Source: Anseongella ginsenosidimutans (GTDB lineage: Bacteria > Bacteroidota > Bacteroidia > Sphingobacteriales > Sphingobacteriaceae). Taken from it: 64,000 nucleotides of DNA. The stretch lies in assembly GCF_008033235.1 (NCBI RefSeq), contig NZ_CP042432.1:3782001-3846000 (forward strand), given 5' to 3'. Position 1 is the stretch's first letter. Every line of letters begins with the position of its first letter. The translations under genes and the position numbers were made by a program. Shown here in pieces: positions 53,598 through 62,038 of the stretch. Under the pieces are notes generated by a model. That model searched no databases, was not told the origin of the DNA, and was given only the letters and a program-made list of their open reading frames with translations.

Positions 53598-54725
53598 ATG
53601 CGAATAATCGAAGTAAAAGACGCCCGGTCAAAACGGGAATTCCTGGAAGTTGCCTCCCTGATCTATGCAAAGGACCCTGTTTGGGTACGCCCGCTGGATA
53701 CGGAGATCGAAGCCGTCTTTGACCCGGAAAAGAACAACTATCATTCGCATGGGATCGTGACCAGGTGGTTATTAAAGGACGACAAGAATAATCCCATAGG
53801 CCGCGTAGCGGCATTTATCAATGAAAAAAAGGCCTGGCTCCCGGCCCAGCCTACCGGAGGGACAGGCTTCTTTGAATGCATCAATGATCCGCAGGCCGCC
53901 CGTATGCTTTTTGACACCTGCAGAGACTGGCTCGCCGGCCACGGAATGAAAGCCATGGACGGACCTATCAACTTTGGCGAGAACGATAAATTCTGGGGCT
54001 TGCTTACCTGGGGTTTCACCCACCCGTCCTTCGGAATGAGCTATAATCCGCCCTATTACCAGGCGCTTTTCGAGGATTACGGCTTCAAAAAACTCTACGA
54101 CCAGGAAACCACCCATATTAATATCACCATTCCCTTCACCGACCGGTTCTCGAAGATCGCTAACTGGGTAATGAAGAAACCCGGCTACGAATTCGAATGC
54201 TTCAACCCCGCAAAGGCGGACAAGCACATCAGCGACATCGAGGAAATTTACAATGACGCCTGGCAGAACTTTGACAGTTTCTCCCCTATTTCAAAGGAAA
54301 CCCTCTACGAACAGTTCCACGAAATGAAGCCCATCATGGACCCCAACCTTGTATGGTTCGCTACCATCAAGAATGAACCGGCGGCCTTCATTATTTGTCT
54401 TCCCGACGTCAATCAGATCATCAAAAAGTTCAACGGAAAAATGGGCCTCTGGGAAAAACTCCGCTTCCTCTATTACAAACGAAAGGGCACGATGAACCGC
54501 ATCCGCATCATCGTTCTTGGCGTAAAGCAAAAATTCCAGAATCACGGCCTCGAGTCCGTATTGGTAAAAAAGCTCCAGGACTATACCATTCCCTCCCATA
54601 AGTACGTAGAAGCCGAGCTTTCCTGGGTAGGCGATTTCAACACCAAAATGCAGGCGCTGCACGTAGCAACCGGCGGGTCGCCCGGAAAAAAACACCGCAC
54701 CTATAGATATATTTTCCCTGATTAA
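53598..54725 (+). CDS. GNAT-like N-acetyltransferase superfamily protein
   Basis: The 375-residue protein resembles the large conserved hypothetical family with a degenerate GNAT fold. It begins EVKDARSKREFLEVASLIYAKDPVWVRPL and contains DGPINFGENDKFWGLL and FGMSYNPPYYQALFEDYGF, with a second GNAT-like half ending VEAELSWVGDFNTKMQALHVATGG. Its acyl acceptor is unknown. It stands alone between a terminator and the tRNA-Lys promoter. Confidence 0.75.
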   Translation: MRIIEVKDARSKREFLEVASLIYAKDPVWVRPLDTEIEAVFDPEKNNYHSHGIVTRWLLKDDKNNPIGRVAAFINEKKAWLPAQPTGGTGFFECINDPQAARMLFDTCRDWLAGHGMKAMDGPINFGENDKFWGLLTWGFTHPSFGMSYNPPYYQALFEDYGFKKLYDQETTHINITIPFTDRFSKIANWVMKKPGYEFECFNPAKADKHISDIEEIYNDAWQNFDSFSPISKETLYEQFHEMKPIMDPNLVWFATIKNEPAAFIICLPDVNQIIKKFNGKMGLWEKLRFLYYKRKGTMNRIRIIVLGVKQKFQNHGLESVLVKKLQDYTIPSHKYVEAELSWVGDFNTKMQALHVATGGSPGKKHRTYRYIFPD

Positions 54726-54768
54726 CAGTATCCTAAGGGCATTAACGAAAACAAAACCAGTAATTTTA

Positions 54769-54799
54769 TTGGTAAAATAAACAGAAGATCGTACCTTTG
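54769..54799 (+). promoter_or_regulatory. Promoter of tRNA-Lys
   Basis: TTG (54769-54771), a 20-base spacer and TACCTTTG (54792-54799) match the Bacteroidota consensus. Transcription should begin about 25 bases before the tRNA. Confidence 0.7.
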
Positions 54800-54832
54800 C
54801 AGTCCCCGACAAAAAAGGGGATATATTTTTAA

Positions 54833-54905
54833 GATTCCGTAGCTCAGCTGGTAGAGCAACGCCCTTTTAAGGCGTGGGTCCTGGGTTCGAGCCCCAGCGG
54901 GATCA
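54833..54905 (+). tRNA. tRNA-Lys (anticodon TTT)
   Basis: The 73-base cloverleaf has the acceptor stem GATTCCG/CGGGATC (one G-T pair), the D-arm AGCTCAGCTGGTAGAGC, the anticodon stem ACGCC/GGCGT with loop CTTTTAA (anticodon TTT), and a T-arm with GGTTCGAGCC. The discriminator is A and CCA is not encoded. Confidence 0.95.
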
Positions 54906-54930
54906 CTTACGGTACCGTCCAGTCCGCAAA

Positions 54931-54955
54931 GCCACTCATCATGAGTGGCTTTTTT
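54931..54955 (+). terminator. Intrinsic terminator after tRNA-Lys
   Basis: GCCACTCAT (54931-54939) and ATGAGTGGC (54941-54949) form a perfect stem with a run of T residues. A second hairpin (AAACCGTT/AACGGTTT, 54962-54984) follows. Confidence 0.88.
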
Positions 54956-55041
54956 CGTATAAAACCGTTCATTCTTAACGGTTTCCGCAAAAAAGCTTAC
55001 CAGATAAAAACAAAGTATTACAGCCAAAAAGGGTACCTATT

Positions 55042-55077
55042 GAGGGTACCTTTTATTTGGATAATTTTGGTACCCTC
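55042..55077. repeat. Inverted repeat around a -7-like box in the tRNA-Lys scar
   Basis: GAGGGTACC (55042-55050) and GGTACCCTC (55069-55077) are perfect inverted copies, and another GGGTACC lies at 55031-55037. TAATTTTG (55062-55069), a -7 match, sits between and touching them. This looks like a regulated promoter or recombinase-site remnant ahead of the integrase-like start at 55140. Confidence 0.6.
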
Positions 55078-55139
55078 GATTAACCCGAAGGTTTGTGTGT
55101 GTAGGGTTTTAGGCATTGTTCACCTAAAAATTGTGAGGT

Positions 55140-55181
55140 ATGAAGGTTAATGAAAAGCTCGCCATCCGGCGGGAAAAATAA
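55140..55181 (+). pseudogene. Possible N-terminal remnant of a tyrosine integrase
   Basis: The frame reads MKVNEKLAIRREK and then stops (TAA). MKVNEKLAI resembles the opening of the arm-DNA-binding domain of Bacteroidota tyrosine recombinases, which often integrate at tRNA genes, and tRNA-Lys lies 235 bases upstream. Thirteen codons are too few for certainty, and I could not pick up the rest of the domain in any frame. Confidence 0.3.
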
Positions 55182-55271
55182 TCGTAAACATAACGTGGGC
55201 GTACCGTTGTAGGTTCTATTTTATTTCGAAGCGCAACCCAAGCGCATACTTCACCCGTGTTTTGGGCTAGG

Positions 55272-55412
55272 TTACTTTTTTGCCTTTTCCGGAAACAACA
55301 GGGTATTGCCAAAAGGGTCATGGACCTGTATACAGGGCGCATTCCACGACGCCTGCTCAATTCCCTGTCTATTGTACTTGTACTTCCGGTTCTTCGTCAA
55401 TAATTTTAGATT
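55272..55412 (-). pseudogene. C-terminal remnant of a VOC/glyoxalase-family protein
   Basis: The minus strand encodes a tail ending in SWNAPCIQVHDPFGNTLLFP and then EKAKK plus stop, preceded by KYKYNRQGIEQA. This is typical of the last beta-strands of bleomycin-resistance/glyoxalase-fold proteins. The frame is closed upstream by TAG at 55413-55415 and has no start, so only about one third of the gene remains. Confidence 0.6.
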
Positions 55413-55509
55413 CTATTTTAGAAAGCAGTTCTCCGATTTGATCTTTACCAATCGAAGAACGATAAGACCCGCTTTTTAAGCCTTCGTTCCTTAAACGGCA
55501 ATATGTGTT
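55369..55509 (-). other. In-frame open stretch directly after the hydrolase stop codon
   Basis: Immediately past the hydrolase TAA the same frame stays open for 46 codons, with protein-like composition (SGSYRSSIGKDQIGELLSKI, then ESKIIDEEPEV), to a TAG at 55369-55371. It lacks its own start and overlaps the VOC remnant in another frame. It may be the tail of a lost gene. I do not recognise it. Confidence 0.3.
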
Positions 55510-56382
55510 TTAAGCACCTTGTCCTTCCAGAAAATCTCTTATCAGCGTCAGCACTTCATCAAAATGAGTGTCCAGCACGTCGTGCCCTCCGTCTAAAATG
55601 TGGATTTGTGCTTCGGGCAGGTCACGTTTATAACAGGGAGCTTCTTTTACGGAGAAAAATATTTCATATTTTCCCCAGATGACCAGGGCGGGTGGTTGGT
55701 GATTGCGGAAAAATTCCTGGTACACGGGGAACATTTCCAGGTGAGTTTTGAAATCACAATTTAATTCAAATTGCCTTTCGATATTGCCCGGCCTCTTCAG
55801 GAATTCCCAATCAAGCATCCACAGTTCCGGGCTGACCCTGGATACTACTTCTTCGGGGAGGCCGCCGAAATATTGATTCTTTATACCTTCTGCGCTTAAG
55901 AATTTAATCAGTTCTTTCTTTTTTTCAGTGGTTGGGTGGTACCAAAAGTCAATATATTCGTCCCATTCCGGGCCCATACCTTCACGATATGCATTGCCGC
56001 TCTGGACAATAATACCGGCAATCTTTTCGGGGTGATTTACGCATAATCGAAGCCCGATGGGTGCGCCGTAATCATGGAGGTAAATAAAGAATCTATTTAA
56101 GTTTATTGCCTCGGTTAGTTTGTTTATCAAAGAGGATATGCTCCCAAACGTATACTCAAAGCTATCTGGTACGGGAAATTCACTGAAGCCGAAACCCGGA
56201 TAATCCGGGGCGACTAGGTGATACTGATCGGACATAGCAATCATCAGGTTCTTGAAAGCTACTGATGAGGTGGGAAATCCATGTAAAAGCAGCAGAGATG
56301 GGTTCTTTTTATCGCCGGCCTCCCGGTAAAAAAGATCAATTCCATCAATTTTGATGGTCCTGTTGTAAATTTGCCTTGACAT
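55510..56382 (-). CDS. Alpha/beta hydrolase, haloalkane dehalogenase / epoxide hydrolase-like
   Basis: The 290-residue protein has the oxyanion motif LLLHGFPTSS (34-43) and the nucleophile elbow LHDYGAPIGLRL, with Asp104 rather than Ser as nucleophile, as in dehalogenases and epoxide hydrolases. The acidic residue is probably in the LVIWGKYEIFFS region, although the usual WGxxD aspartate reads E here. The catalytic histidine is in LDGGHDVLDTH (H267). A cap domain lies between (about 135-200). The substrate is unknown. It starts eight bases after the Arr gene stop and belongs to the same minus-strand cluster. Confidence 0.85.
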   Translation of the reverse strand: MSRQIYNRTIKIDGIDLFYREAGDKKNPSLLLLHGFPTSSVAFKNLMIAMSDQYHLVAPDYPGFGFSEFPVPDSFEYTFGSISSLINKLTEAINLNRFFIYLHDYGAPIGLRLCVNHPEKIAGIIVQSGNAYREGMGPEWDEYIDFWYHPTTEKKKELIKFLSAEGIKNQYFGGLPEEVVSRVSPELWMLDWEFLKRPGNIERQFELNCDFKTHLEMFPVYQEFFRNHQPPALVIWGKYEIFFSVKEAPCYKRDLPEAQIHILDGGHDVLDTHFDEVLTLIRDFLEGQGA

Positions 56383-56389
56383 TACCCGA

Positions 56390-57133
56390 CTAATTAATAA
56401 TTTCCCCCTTGTTATTTGCCAGTTTTTCCTGCCATTTTCGAATGTCTTCGGGTGTTTGTTTTATCCAGTCTGTAATTTCGCCGACGATCTTTAAAGGTTC
56501 CGGGCTGCGGTAAGAACGTGTCAGGTTGCCCGGAAATTTTTTGTTAGTCACGTTCGGGTCATTTTCAAAGCTTCCTGTCGGTTCAACAATATACACACGT
56601 TCAGGTCCGTCGCCTTTAGCTAATGACGCAGCGAGTCCGGCTCCGTTAAGCAGGGCCGTGAAATAAATATGGTTCATTATAAGTTCAGTCTTATAATTAG
56701 ACTTGCCCCCCGCTGTCAGCAAATCACCAACCTGCAAATCCGCTTTCGTTCCGTGAAAAAAGGGGCCCTTGTCAGACGGTTTGTCCCGGAATTCTTTTGC
56801 TAATTCCCGGTTCTTTTTTGCGCTGTCATGGTCACCTAATTCTTCATAGCATTTGGCTATGTTTGAATACAGCGCAGGAAATGCACCCTGAACCGCGTCA
56901 TCATTTATTTTCAATGCATAATGCAAATCTGTTTCGAGCCATTTTAATTGATCGGAAACACTTTTCTGATGTCGGGCCACATAATGAGCAGCAATAAATT
57001 TTTCAAAATCGTCGGTAGCTTCATTCCATGCTTGAAGAAAAAGCCGGCTTGCTTCTTCAGGTCTTCCATTTTCTTCCATGTTCATGCCCTGAATACACAG
57101 CTTAACAATACTATTGCCCGGGTTGAATTCCAT
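56390..57133 (-). CDS. arr: TPR-fused rifampin ADP-ribosyltransferase (Arr family)
   Basis: The 247-residue protein has an N-terminal helical region with tetratricopeptide character (residues 1-118, LYSNIAKCYEELGDHDSAKKNRELA). A C-terminal Arr domain follows (about 123-235). The Arr domain shows PFFHGTKADLQVGDLLTAGG, NHIYFTALLNGAGLAA and the EPTGSFENDPNVTNKKFPGN and TRSYRSPEP segments, which hold the histidine, tyrosine and aspartate used by Arr enzymes to ADP-ribosylate rifamycins. Stand-alone Arr is about 140 residues, so the N-terminal part is an addition. The ATG at 57133 is preferred; an upstream in-frame start would overlap the acetyltransferase gene. Confidence 0.87.
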   Translation of the reverse strand: MEFNPGNSIVKLCIQGMNMEENGRPEEASRLFLQAWNEATDDFEKFIAAHYVARHQKSVSDQLKWLETDLHYALKINDDAVQGAFPALYSNIAKCYEELGDHDSAKKNRELAKEFRDKPSDKGPFFHGTKADLQVGDLLTAGGKSNYKTELIMNHIYFTALLNGAGLAASLAKGDGPERVYIVEPTGSFENDPNVTNKKFPGNLTRSYRSPEPLKIVGEITDWIKQTPEDIRKWQEKLANNKGEIIN

Positions 57134-57177
57134 TTTCTTATGATTTATATGCAAAAAGTACGTCAGATATCTTCGTT

Positions 57178-57732
57178 TCAAATCGTTTTAATGATCTTGG
57201 CAGGTATCCCTCCCGCTACCGCGTTGTCCGGCACATCTTTTGAAACGACCGCGCCGGCTGCCACTACTGCATTCTCCCCGATTGTTACTCCTTGCAAGAT
57301 AGTTGCATTCGCACCTATCCAGGCGTTTTTCTTAACATGAATGGGCCTGGCAATCAGGGTTTGACGGTCACCGGCGGCTAAAGGATGCCCTTCGGTCAGC
57401 AAGCTTACGTTCGGAGCAAGCATCACGTTATCTTCGATAGTAATTCCTCCCAGATCAAGAAACGTGCAGTTAAAATTGATAAAGACGTTCTTTCCTATCC
57501 TGGTATTCTTTCCATAATTGATTTGAAAAGGCGTGAAAATCGTTGTGGAATCATCTATCGCCGAGCCGGTTATTTCCGCCAGTAAGCGCCTGCTCGCACT
57601 TGTCTCCACTACATTATTGAGCTTTATCAGAAGCTTTTTCGTTTCTGTGCAGGCTTCCCCGATTTTGTAATAATCGGGATTGTTAAACGGGATGGCTTCT
57701 CCGGCTAATATGCGTCTGAAAATATCTTTCAT
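57178..57732 (-). CDS. Sugar O-acetyltransferase (left-handed beta-helix, Maa/NodL type)
   Basis: The 184-residue protein has the hexapeptide-repeat beta-helix of the maltose/galactoside acetyltransferase family ([43 protein letters not shown] with the catalytic histidine; [32 protein letters not shown]). It transfers acetyl from acetyl-CoA to a sugar or similar acceptor. It precedes the Arr gene by 44 bases and follows the DinB-like gene by eight bases, forming one minus-strand cluster. Confidence 0.92.
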   Translation of the reverse strand: MKDIFRRILAGEAIPFNNPDYYKIGEACTETKKLLIKLNNVVETSASRRLLAEITGSAIDDSTTIFTPFQINYGKNTRIGKNVFINFNCTFLDLGGITIEDNVMLAPNVSLLTEGHPLAAGDRQTLIARPIHVKKNAWIGANATILQGVTIGENAVVAAGAVVSKDVPDNAVAGGIPAKIIKTI

Positions 57733-57740
57733 GCCGGCAC

Positions 57741-58244
57741 TTAACCTTTTTTACTGTCTTCATACGTGGGGCCGTACATACCCGGGACCTTATTCCCTGT
57801 TGCACGAAGGTAAACGATCATTTCACCGCGATGGTGATAAATATGGTTGAAAAGGAATCCGCGCGCCACGATGCCCCTGGGCATGGGGCCAAGAACCACC
57901 CTGTCCCCTACCTTCATGGTCCAGTTGTCTTTTAACTTTTCCTCGGTAAGCGAATTCAACGCAGTTCTGGCTTTTTCTACATTGCTTTCAAAGAGCGCCA
58001 GGGTAGCTTTGATGTCATTCGTATCGCCCCGTTCAAGATTATCAGCAGCCAAATCATAAACGTCCCGGGTGAGTGCGCCTACATACCAATAGTAAATAGT
58101 GGCAATATGCTGTGCCAGCTCACCCATCGTCCAGGAATGTTCCGAAGGTTTATAGCCCAGGTCCTTTTCCGGAATCGCCTGCAGCAGTTTGCGCGTGCTG
58201 TTTACTTCATGTTCAAATTCCTGGGTTAAATATTGGAGTATCAT
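57741..58244 (-). CDS. DinB/YfiT-like putative metal-dependent protein
   Basis: The 167-residue four-helix protein matches the DinB superfamily. It has [19 protein letters not shown] near the N-terminus and [27 protein letters not shown] near the C-terminus, giving the three-histidine metal site of the fold. Members include thiol transferases, but most are of unknown function. It heads the minus-strand run ending with the alpha/beta hydrolase. Confidence 0.88.
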   Translation of the reverse strand: MILQYLTQEFEHEVNSTRKLLQAIPEKDLGYKPSEHSWTMGELAQHIATIYYWYVGALTRDVYDLAADNLERGDTNDIKATLALFESNVEKARTALNSLTEEKLKDNWTMKVGDRVVLGPMPRGIVARGFLFNHIYHHRGEMIVYLRATGNKVPGMYGPTYEDSKKG

Positions 58245-58311
58245 ATCACAACGGTTTTGACTGAAAATAACAAAAATGGACGAGACTAAGTTTTAACGCA
58301 GTTATTGCAAA

Positions 58312-59613
58312 TTACCGCGAGACCTCTATTTTAATCTTCCGGCCTTTCATTTTTTCGTCTTTTACCAGCTTTGCCACACGTTCTATCTGGTCTCGCGCTA
58401 CAGCGGCGTAAGATGAATGGTCAAGTACTTCTATGAGGCCAAGGTCTTCTTTAGCCAGTTTGCCTTTTTTAAGCAACAGGCCTACGATGTCAACCTTGTT
58501 GATCTTGTCCTTTTTCCCGGCGGCAATATACAGCGTAGCCCAGGGAGAGGGGCTTGGTATAGCTGCTTTTTGGGGCAGGTCTTCAATTGCAGGCAATTCG
58601 CCTAAATAGTCCGGTTTTTCACCAGGGGCCAGCAAAAGATACGACGTGCCTTTGGCATGCATCCTGGCTGTGCGGCCGTTGCGGTGCAAAAAAGCCTCTT
58701 CAGTCTGCGGCAGCTGGTAATGAATTACATGCGCGATCTCAGGGATATCCAGGCCCCGGGAAGCCAGATCGGTAGTGATCAGGATTCGATGGCTTCCATT
58801 TCTGAACTTTATCAATGCCCGCTCGCGGTCGTCCTGATCCATGCCTCCGTGGAAAATATCATGCGGCAATCCCTTGTCCCACAGCAAATCGCTGATACGT
58901 TCAACGGCATCGCGATGATTGCAAAAGACCAGCGTGGGCTGATCGCCGATCTGGCAGACCAGCGCGAACAGGGCATCCAGCCGGCGGGCAGCATCTGTTA
59001 TCACTGCTTTCTGCTCAAGGTCCGGCGCGGATGCGGCATCGCTTAAATAATCAAGTGTTAACGGGTTGGATATGCCGGTAAAGGCCGGTATTTCGTCCAT
59101 CCGGGTGGCCGAAGTGAGCATGCGCTTCTTTACAAAAGGCAATTGCTTAATGATATAGGCCATGTCTTCCTGGAAACCGAATTCAAGCGCTTTATCAAAT
59201 TCATCAAGCACCAGCGTACTGACAGCAGCAGGATCAAAGCTTTTGCGGCGCAAGTGATGGGCTATGCGTCCGGGTGTGCCAATAAGGACCGCAGGCGGCT
59301 GCGACAGGTTGTTTATTTCCGTCTTAACCGCGTGGCCGCCATAACAGCAATTCACTTTAAACCCGCTGCCCAGGACCTTGAAAACCTGTTCTATTTGCAG
59401 GGCCAGTTCCCGTGAAGGCGCAAGTATCATTGCCTGAACGGTTGAAACGTTCGCGTCAAGTGAACTGAGCAAGGGCAATAAAAAGCCTAATGTTTTACCC
59501 GAGCCCGTGGGCGACAGCAATATAAGGTCACCTTTAGAGGCCGCGGCGATAGCAGTCTGCTGCATTTCGTTAAGGGCGTCGATCTTTAAATTATGAAGCG
59601 CTTGCTTTATCAT
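58312..59613 (-). CDS. DEAD-box RNA helicase, DbpA-like
   Basis: The 433-residue protein has the DEAD-box motifs: LSPTGSGKTLG (motif I), GTPGRI (Ib), LVLDEFDKAL (motif II, DEFD instead of DEAD), SAT (III) and HRNGRTAR (VI). A C-terminal DbpA RNA-binding domain follows (about 360-433). DbpA acts in 50S ribosome assembly by binding 23S rRNA helix 92. The DEFD variant keeps the acidic residues needed for ATP hydrolysis. Confidence 0.92.
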   Translation of the reverse strand: MIKQALHNLKIDALNEMQQTAIAAASKGDLILLSPTGSGKTLGFLLPLLSSLDANVSTVQAMILAPSRELALQIEQVFKVLGSGFKVNCCYGGHAVKTEINNLSQPPAVLIGTPGRIAHHLRRKSFDPAAVSTLVLDEFDKALEFGFQEDMAYIIKQLPFVKKRMLTSATRMDEIPAFTGISNPLTLDYLSDAASAPDLEQKAVITDAARRLDALFALVCQIGDQPTLVFCNHRDAVERISDLLWDKGLPHDIFHGGMDQDDRERALIKFRNGSHRILITTDLASRGLDIPEIAHVIHYQLPQTEEAFLHRNGRTARMHAKGTSYLLLAPGEKPDYLGELPAIEDLPQKAAIPSPSPWATLYIAAGKKDKINKVDIVGLLLKKGKLAKEDLGLIEVLDHSSYAAVARDQIERVAKLVKDEKMKGRKIKIEVSR

Positions 59614-59680
59614 GATACCTTGTGCAAGATAAGCATCATATAATAGAAATTTCTTTCAATTTTTTTTGATATTAGTCGAA

Positions 59681-60655
59681 ATGAAAAAGCAAAATCTTTC
59701 CAGAAGGCAGTTTCTTGGTACAACTGCCCTTACTGTGGCCGGCCTGGCGCTGGCTTCGAGGCCGGTATTGGGTATGCCGGCATATATCCGGAACCTGGGA
59801 AAACCAAACTCCTTGTTTAAAGGTGTCCAGATAGGTGTGATCACTTATTCTTTCAGAAGTATGCCGGGCAGCGCCGAGCAGCTCCTTCAATACTGTTTGG
59901 ATGCCAATGTGGGGGCAGTTGAGTTAATGGGGGATCCGGCTGAAGCTTTTGCAGGTGCCCCGCAGGCGCCTTCCGGCCCGCGGGAGTCGGATGAACAAAA
60001 GGCGGCACGTGCAGAATACCGTAAAAAACTGGCGGAATGGCGGGCAGCTGTTCCCATGAAACGGTTTGAACAGCTTAGAAAAATGTACAATAATGCCGGC
60101 GTGAAAATCTATGGATATAAACCAAGCGCCCTGGGAGTAAACAATACGGACGCAGAAATAGACTATGCGTTCCGCGCCGCCAAAGCGTTGGGAGCCAACC
60201 AGGCCAATGTGGAATTCCCCCGGGATCCGGGACAGACCAAACGGCTGGGAGCTATTGCTAAAAGGAATAAAATCTATGTCGGCTATCACGGCCATACGCA
60301 GCAAACCTTTGATATGTGGGATGGAGCCATTGCCGAATCCCCCTATAACGCGGCAAATTTTGATATGGGCCATTATGTAGCTGCGGGATTTGATCCTCTT
60401 GCCTTTATAAAAGCGAAGCATAAGCATATTGTGAGCATGCATACCAAAGACAGGAAATCAAAGGCCCATGGCGGTGCTAACCTCACCTGGGGGGAAGGCG
60501 ATACTCCTATTGTTGAAGCCTTGCGGCTAATGTCCCGGAATAACTATAAATTTCCGGCTACCATAGAACTGGAATATGAGATCCCTTCCGGCTCCGATGC
60601 GGTAAAGGAGGTGGCCAGGTGCCTGGAATACGCAAGAAAAGCTTTAGGCGCTTAA
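59681..60655 (+). CDS. Tat-exported sugar phosphate isomerase/epimerase-like TIM-barrel protein
   Basis: The 324-residue protein has a twin-arginine signal (SRRQFLGTTALTVAGLALAS) and an AP-endonuclease-2-like TIM barrel, with likely metal ligands in AVELMGDP, VGYHGHTQ, NFDMGHYVAAG and ATIELEYEIPSGSD. In Bacteroidota such exported isomerases often accompany Gfo/Idh/MocA oxidoreductases and DUF1080 proteins in keto-sugar metabolism, which matches the cluster 31-35 kb away. The ATG at 59681 is preferred to a TTG at 59666. It is divergent from the helicase gene. Confidence 0.87.
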   Translation: MKKQNLSRRQFLGTTALTVAGLALASRPVLGMPAYIRNLGKPNSLFKGVQIGVITYSFRSMPGSAEQLLQYCLDANVGAVELMGDPAEAFAGAPQAPSGPRESDEQKAARAEYRKKLAEWRAAVPMKRFEQLRKMYNNAGVKIYGYKPSALGVNNTDAEIDYAFRAAKALGANQANVEFPRDPGQTKRLGAIAKRNKIYVGYHGHTQQTFDMWDGAIAESPYNAANFDMGHYVAAGFDPLAFIKAKHKHIVSMHTKDRKSKAHGGANLTWGEGDTPIVEALRLMSRNNYKFPATIELEYEIPSGSDAVKEVARCLEYARKALGA

Positions 60656-60702
60656 CAGGCCCGGTGCCCGCCGAACGTACGTACAGCAGCGGATACTTTC
60701 TT

Positions 60703-61581
60703 TCAGGTGCCGCTGGCGGCAAACTTCTTTGAACCGGCAACGCAAAGAATAACGCCAAGGGTAATACCCAGCATGCCAATACTTACTTGTTCCCCCAGTA
60801 AGGTGGCGGCTAAGGCCAATCCGAAAAACGGTTGAAGGAGTTGCAGCTGGCCTACCGCTGCGATACCACCCTGGGCTAATCCCCGGTACCAAAAAATGAA
60901 GCCGATAAACATACTGAACAGGGAAACATAAGCAAGCCCTATCCAGGCGGATACGCTAACTGCTGCGAGCGAGGATGGCAGCAGGAAGAAGGCCAAAGGC
61001 GCCATAAACGGCAATGACAAGACGAGCGCCCAGGAAATTACCTGCCAGCCTCCGAGCGCCTTTGAAAGCCTGGCGCCTTCTGCATAACCCAGGGCGCATA
61101 ATATAATTGCCAGCAACATATAGATATTACCAGCGGGAGCCACGGAAAGGCCCTGGGCAACCGCATAAGCGATGACAAGCAAGCTTCCTGTTGCGGAAAA
61201 TATCCAGAATACCGGGCCGGGGCGCTCCCCTCCGCGGATTACACCGAATATAGCGGTTGTAAGCGGCAGCATCCCAAGGAAAACAATGGAATGGGCCGAA
61301 GTAATGTGCTGCAATGCCAACGCACTAAGCAGGGGAAAACCAGCTACCACGCCCAGCGCCACTACCGCCAAAGAAAAAAGCTGTTTTCCCGCAGGGCGTT
61401 TTTCCCTGAAAATCCACAGGAAACAAAGTGCAAGAAGGCCTGCAATGCTCGCCCGGGCCACGGTTAAAAAAAATGGCGGCAAGGCCAGGACAGCGACCCT
61501 TGTTGCGGGAAGTGACCCGCTAAATATCAGTACACCTATGAACCCATTGATCCAACCGCTGGTGGTATTTTTCGTTTCCAT
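60703..61581 (-). CDS. EamA/DMT-family transporter
   Basis: The 292-residue protein has about ten membrane segments in two EamA repeats (first half GFIGVLIFSGSLPATRVAVL; second half YMLLAIILCALGYAEGARLS). DMT carriers export metabolites or amino acids, and the substrate cannot be predicted. The ATG at 61581 is preferred because it follows TACTTTTG by seven bases. Confidence 0.9.
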   Translation of the reverse strand: METKNTTSGWINGFIGVLIFSGSLPATRVAVLALPPFFLTVARASIAGLLALCFLWIFREKRPAGKQLFSLAVVALGVVAGFPLLSALALQHITSAHSIVFLGMLPLTTAIFGVIRGGERPGPVFWIFSATGSLLVIAYAVAQGLSVAPAGNIYMLLAIILCALGYAEGARLSKALGGWQVISWALVLSLPFMAPLAFFLLPSSLAAVSVSAWIGLAYVSLFSMFIGFIFWYRGLAQGGIAAVGQLQLLQPFFGLALAATLLGEQVSIGMLGITLGVILCVAGSKKFAASGT

Positions 61582-61588
61582 TTCGGCA

Positions 61589-61596
61589 CAAAAGTA
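61589..61596 (-). promoter_or_regulatory. -7 box of the EamA transporter gene
   Basis: TACTTTTG on the minus strand (61596-61589) matches TAnnTTTG and ends seven bases before the ATG at 61581. Confidence 0.45.
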
Positions 61597-61674
61597 AACA
61601 TGAACGGACATAGTCCCAATTGCCGGGACGCCTCAATTTCATATCTTTACCGGGTTAACTCATTTACACAAGAA

Positions 61675-62037
61675 ATGACCGCAATTCATTCAGAAAACAA
61701 GTTAAAGCACGAGCAGGTACAATACCTCGAATTCCTCTCAAGGGATCTTGCAAGGGCCAAAACCTTTTACACGAAAGCCTTTGGCTGGAAATTTACCGAC
61801 TACGGCCCCGGCTACACGGCTTTTGAAGGCGAGTATGTTGACGGAGGTTTCACTACAGGAGACCCGGTCAAGGGAAGCATCCTGGTTATTCTCTATTCAA
61901 ACGACATTGAAGCAACAAAAAACAAAGTAATAGAAGCCGGTGGCGTCATCGTAAAGGATACCTTCGCATTCCTTGGCGGCAAACGCTTCCATTTTGCAGA
62001 TCAGGACGGCTATGAACTGGCCGTTTGGTCAGAATAG
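61675..62037 (+). CDS. VOC family protein (glyoxalase/bleomycin-resistance fold)
   Basis: The 120-residue single-module protein shows the VOC pattern YLEFLSRDLARAKTFYTKAFGWKFTDYGPGYTAF at the start and a final strand pair KRFHFADQDGYELAVWSE. Members bind metals, antibiotics or small carbonyl compounds, and the ligand is unknown. The ATG at 61675 starts the conserved part. It converges with the ABC-F gene, one base separating their ends. Confidence 0.88.
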   Translation: MTAIHSENKLKHEQVQYLEFLSRDLARAKTFYTKAFGWKFTDYGPGYTAFEGEYVDGGFTTGDPVKGSILVILYSNDIEATKNKVIEAGGVIVKDTFAFLGGKRFHFADQDGYELAVWSE

Positions 62038-62038
62038 G

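Noticed and set aside
55124-55360. 78-codon minus-strand frame in the tRNA-Lys scar
   Set aside because: It overlaps the VOC remnant in a different frame and the integrase-like start on the other strand; composition is not protein-like.
57741-58244. DNA polymerase IV (dinB)
   Set aside because: The name DinB here refers to the four-helix metal-site family; there is no Y-family polymerase motif.
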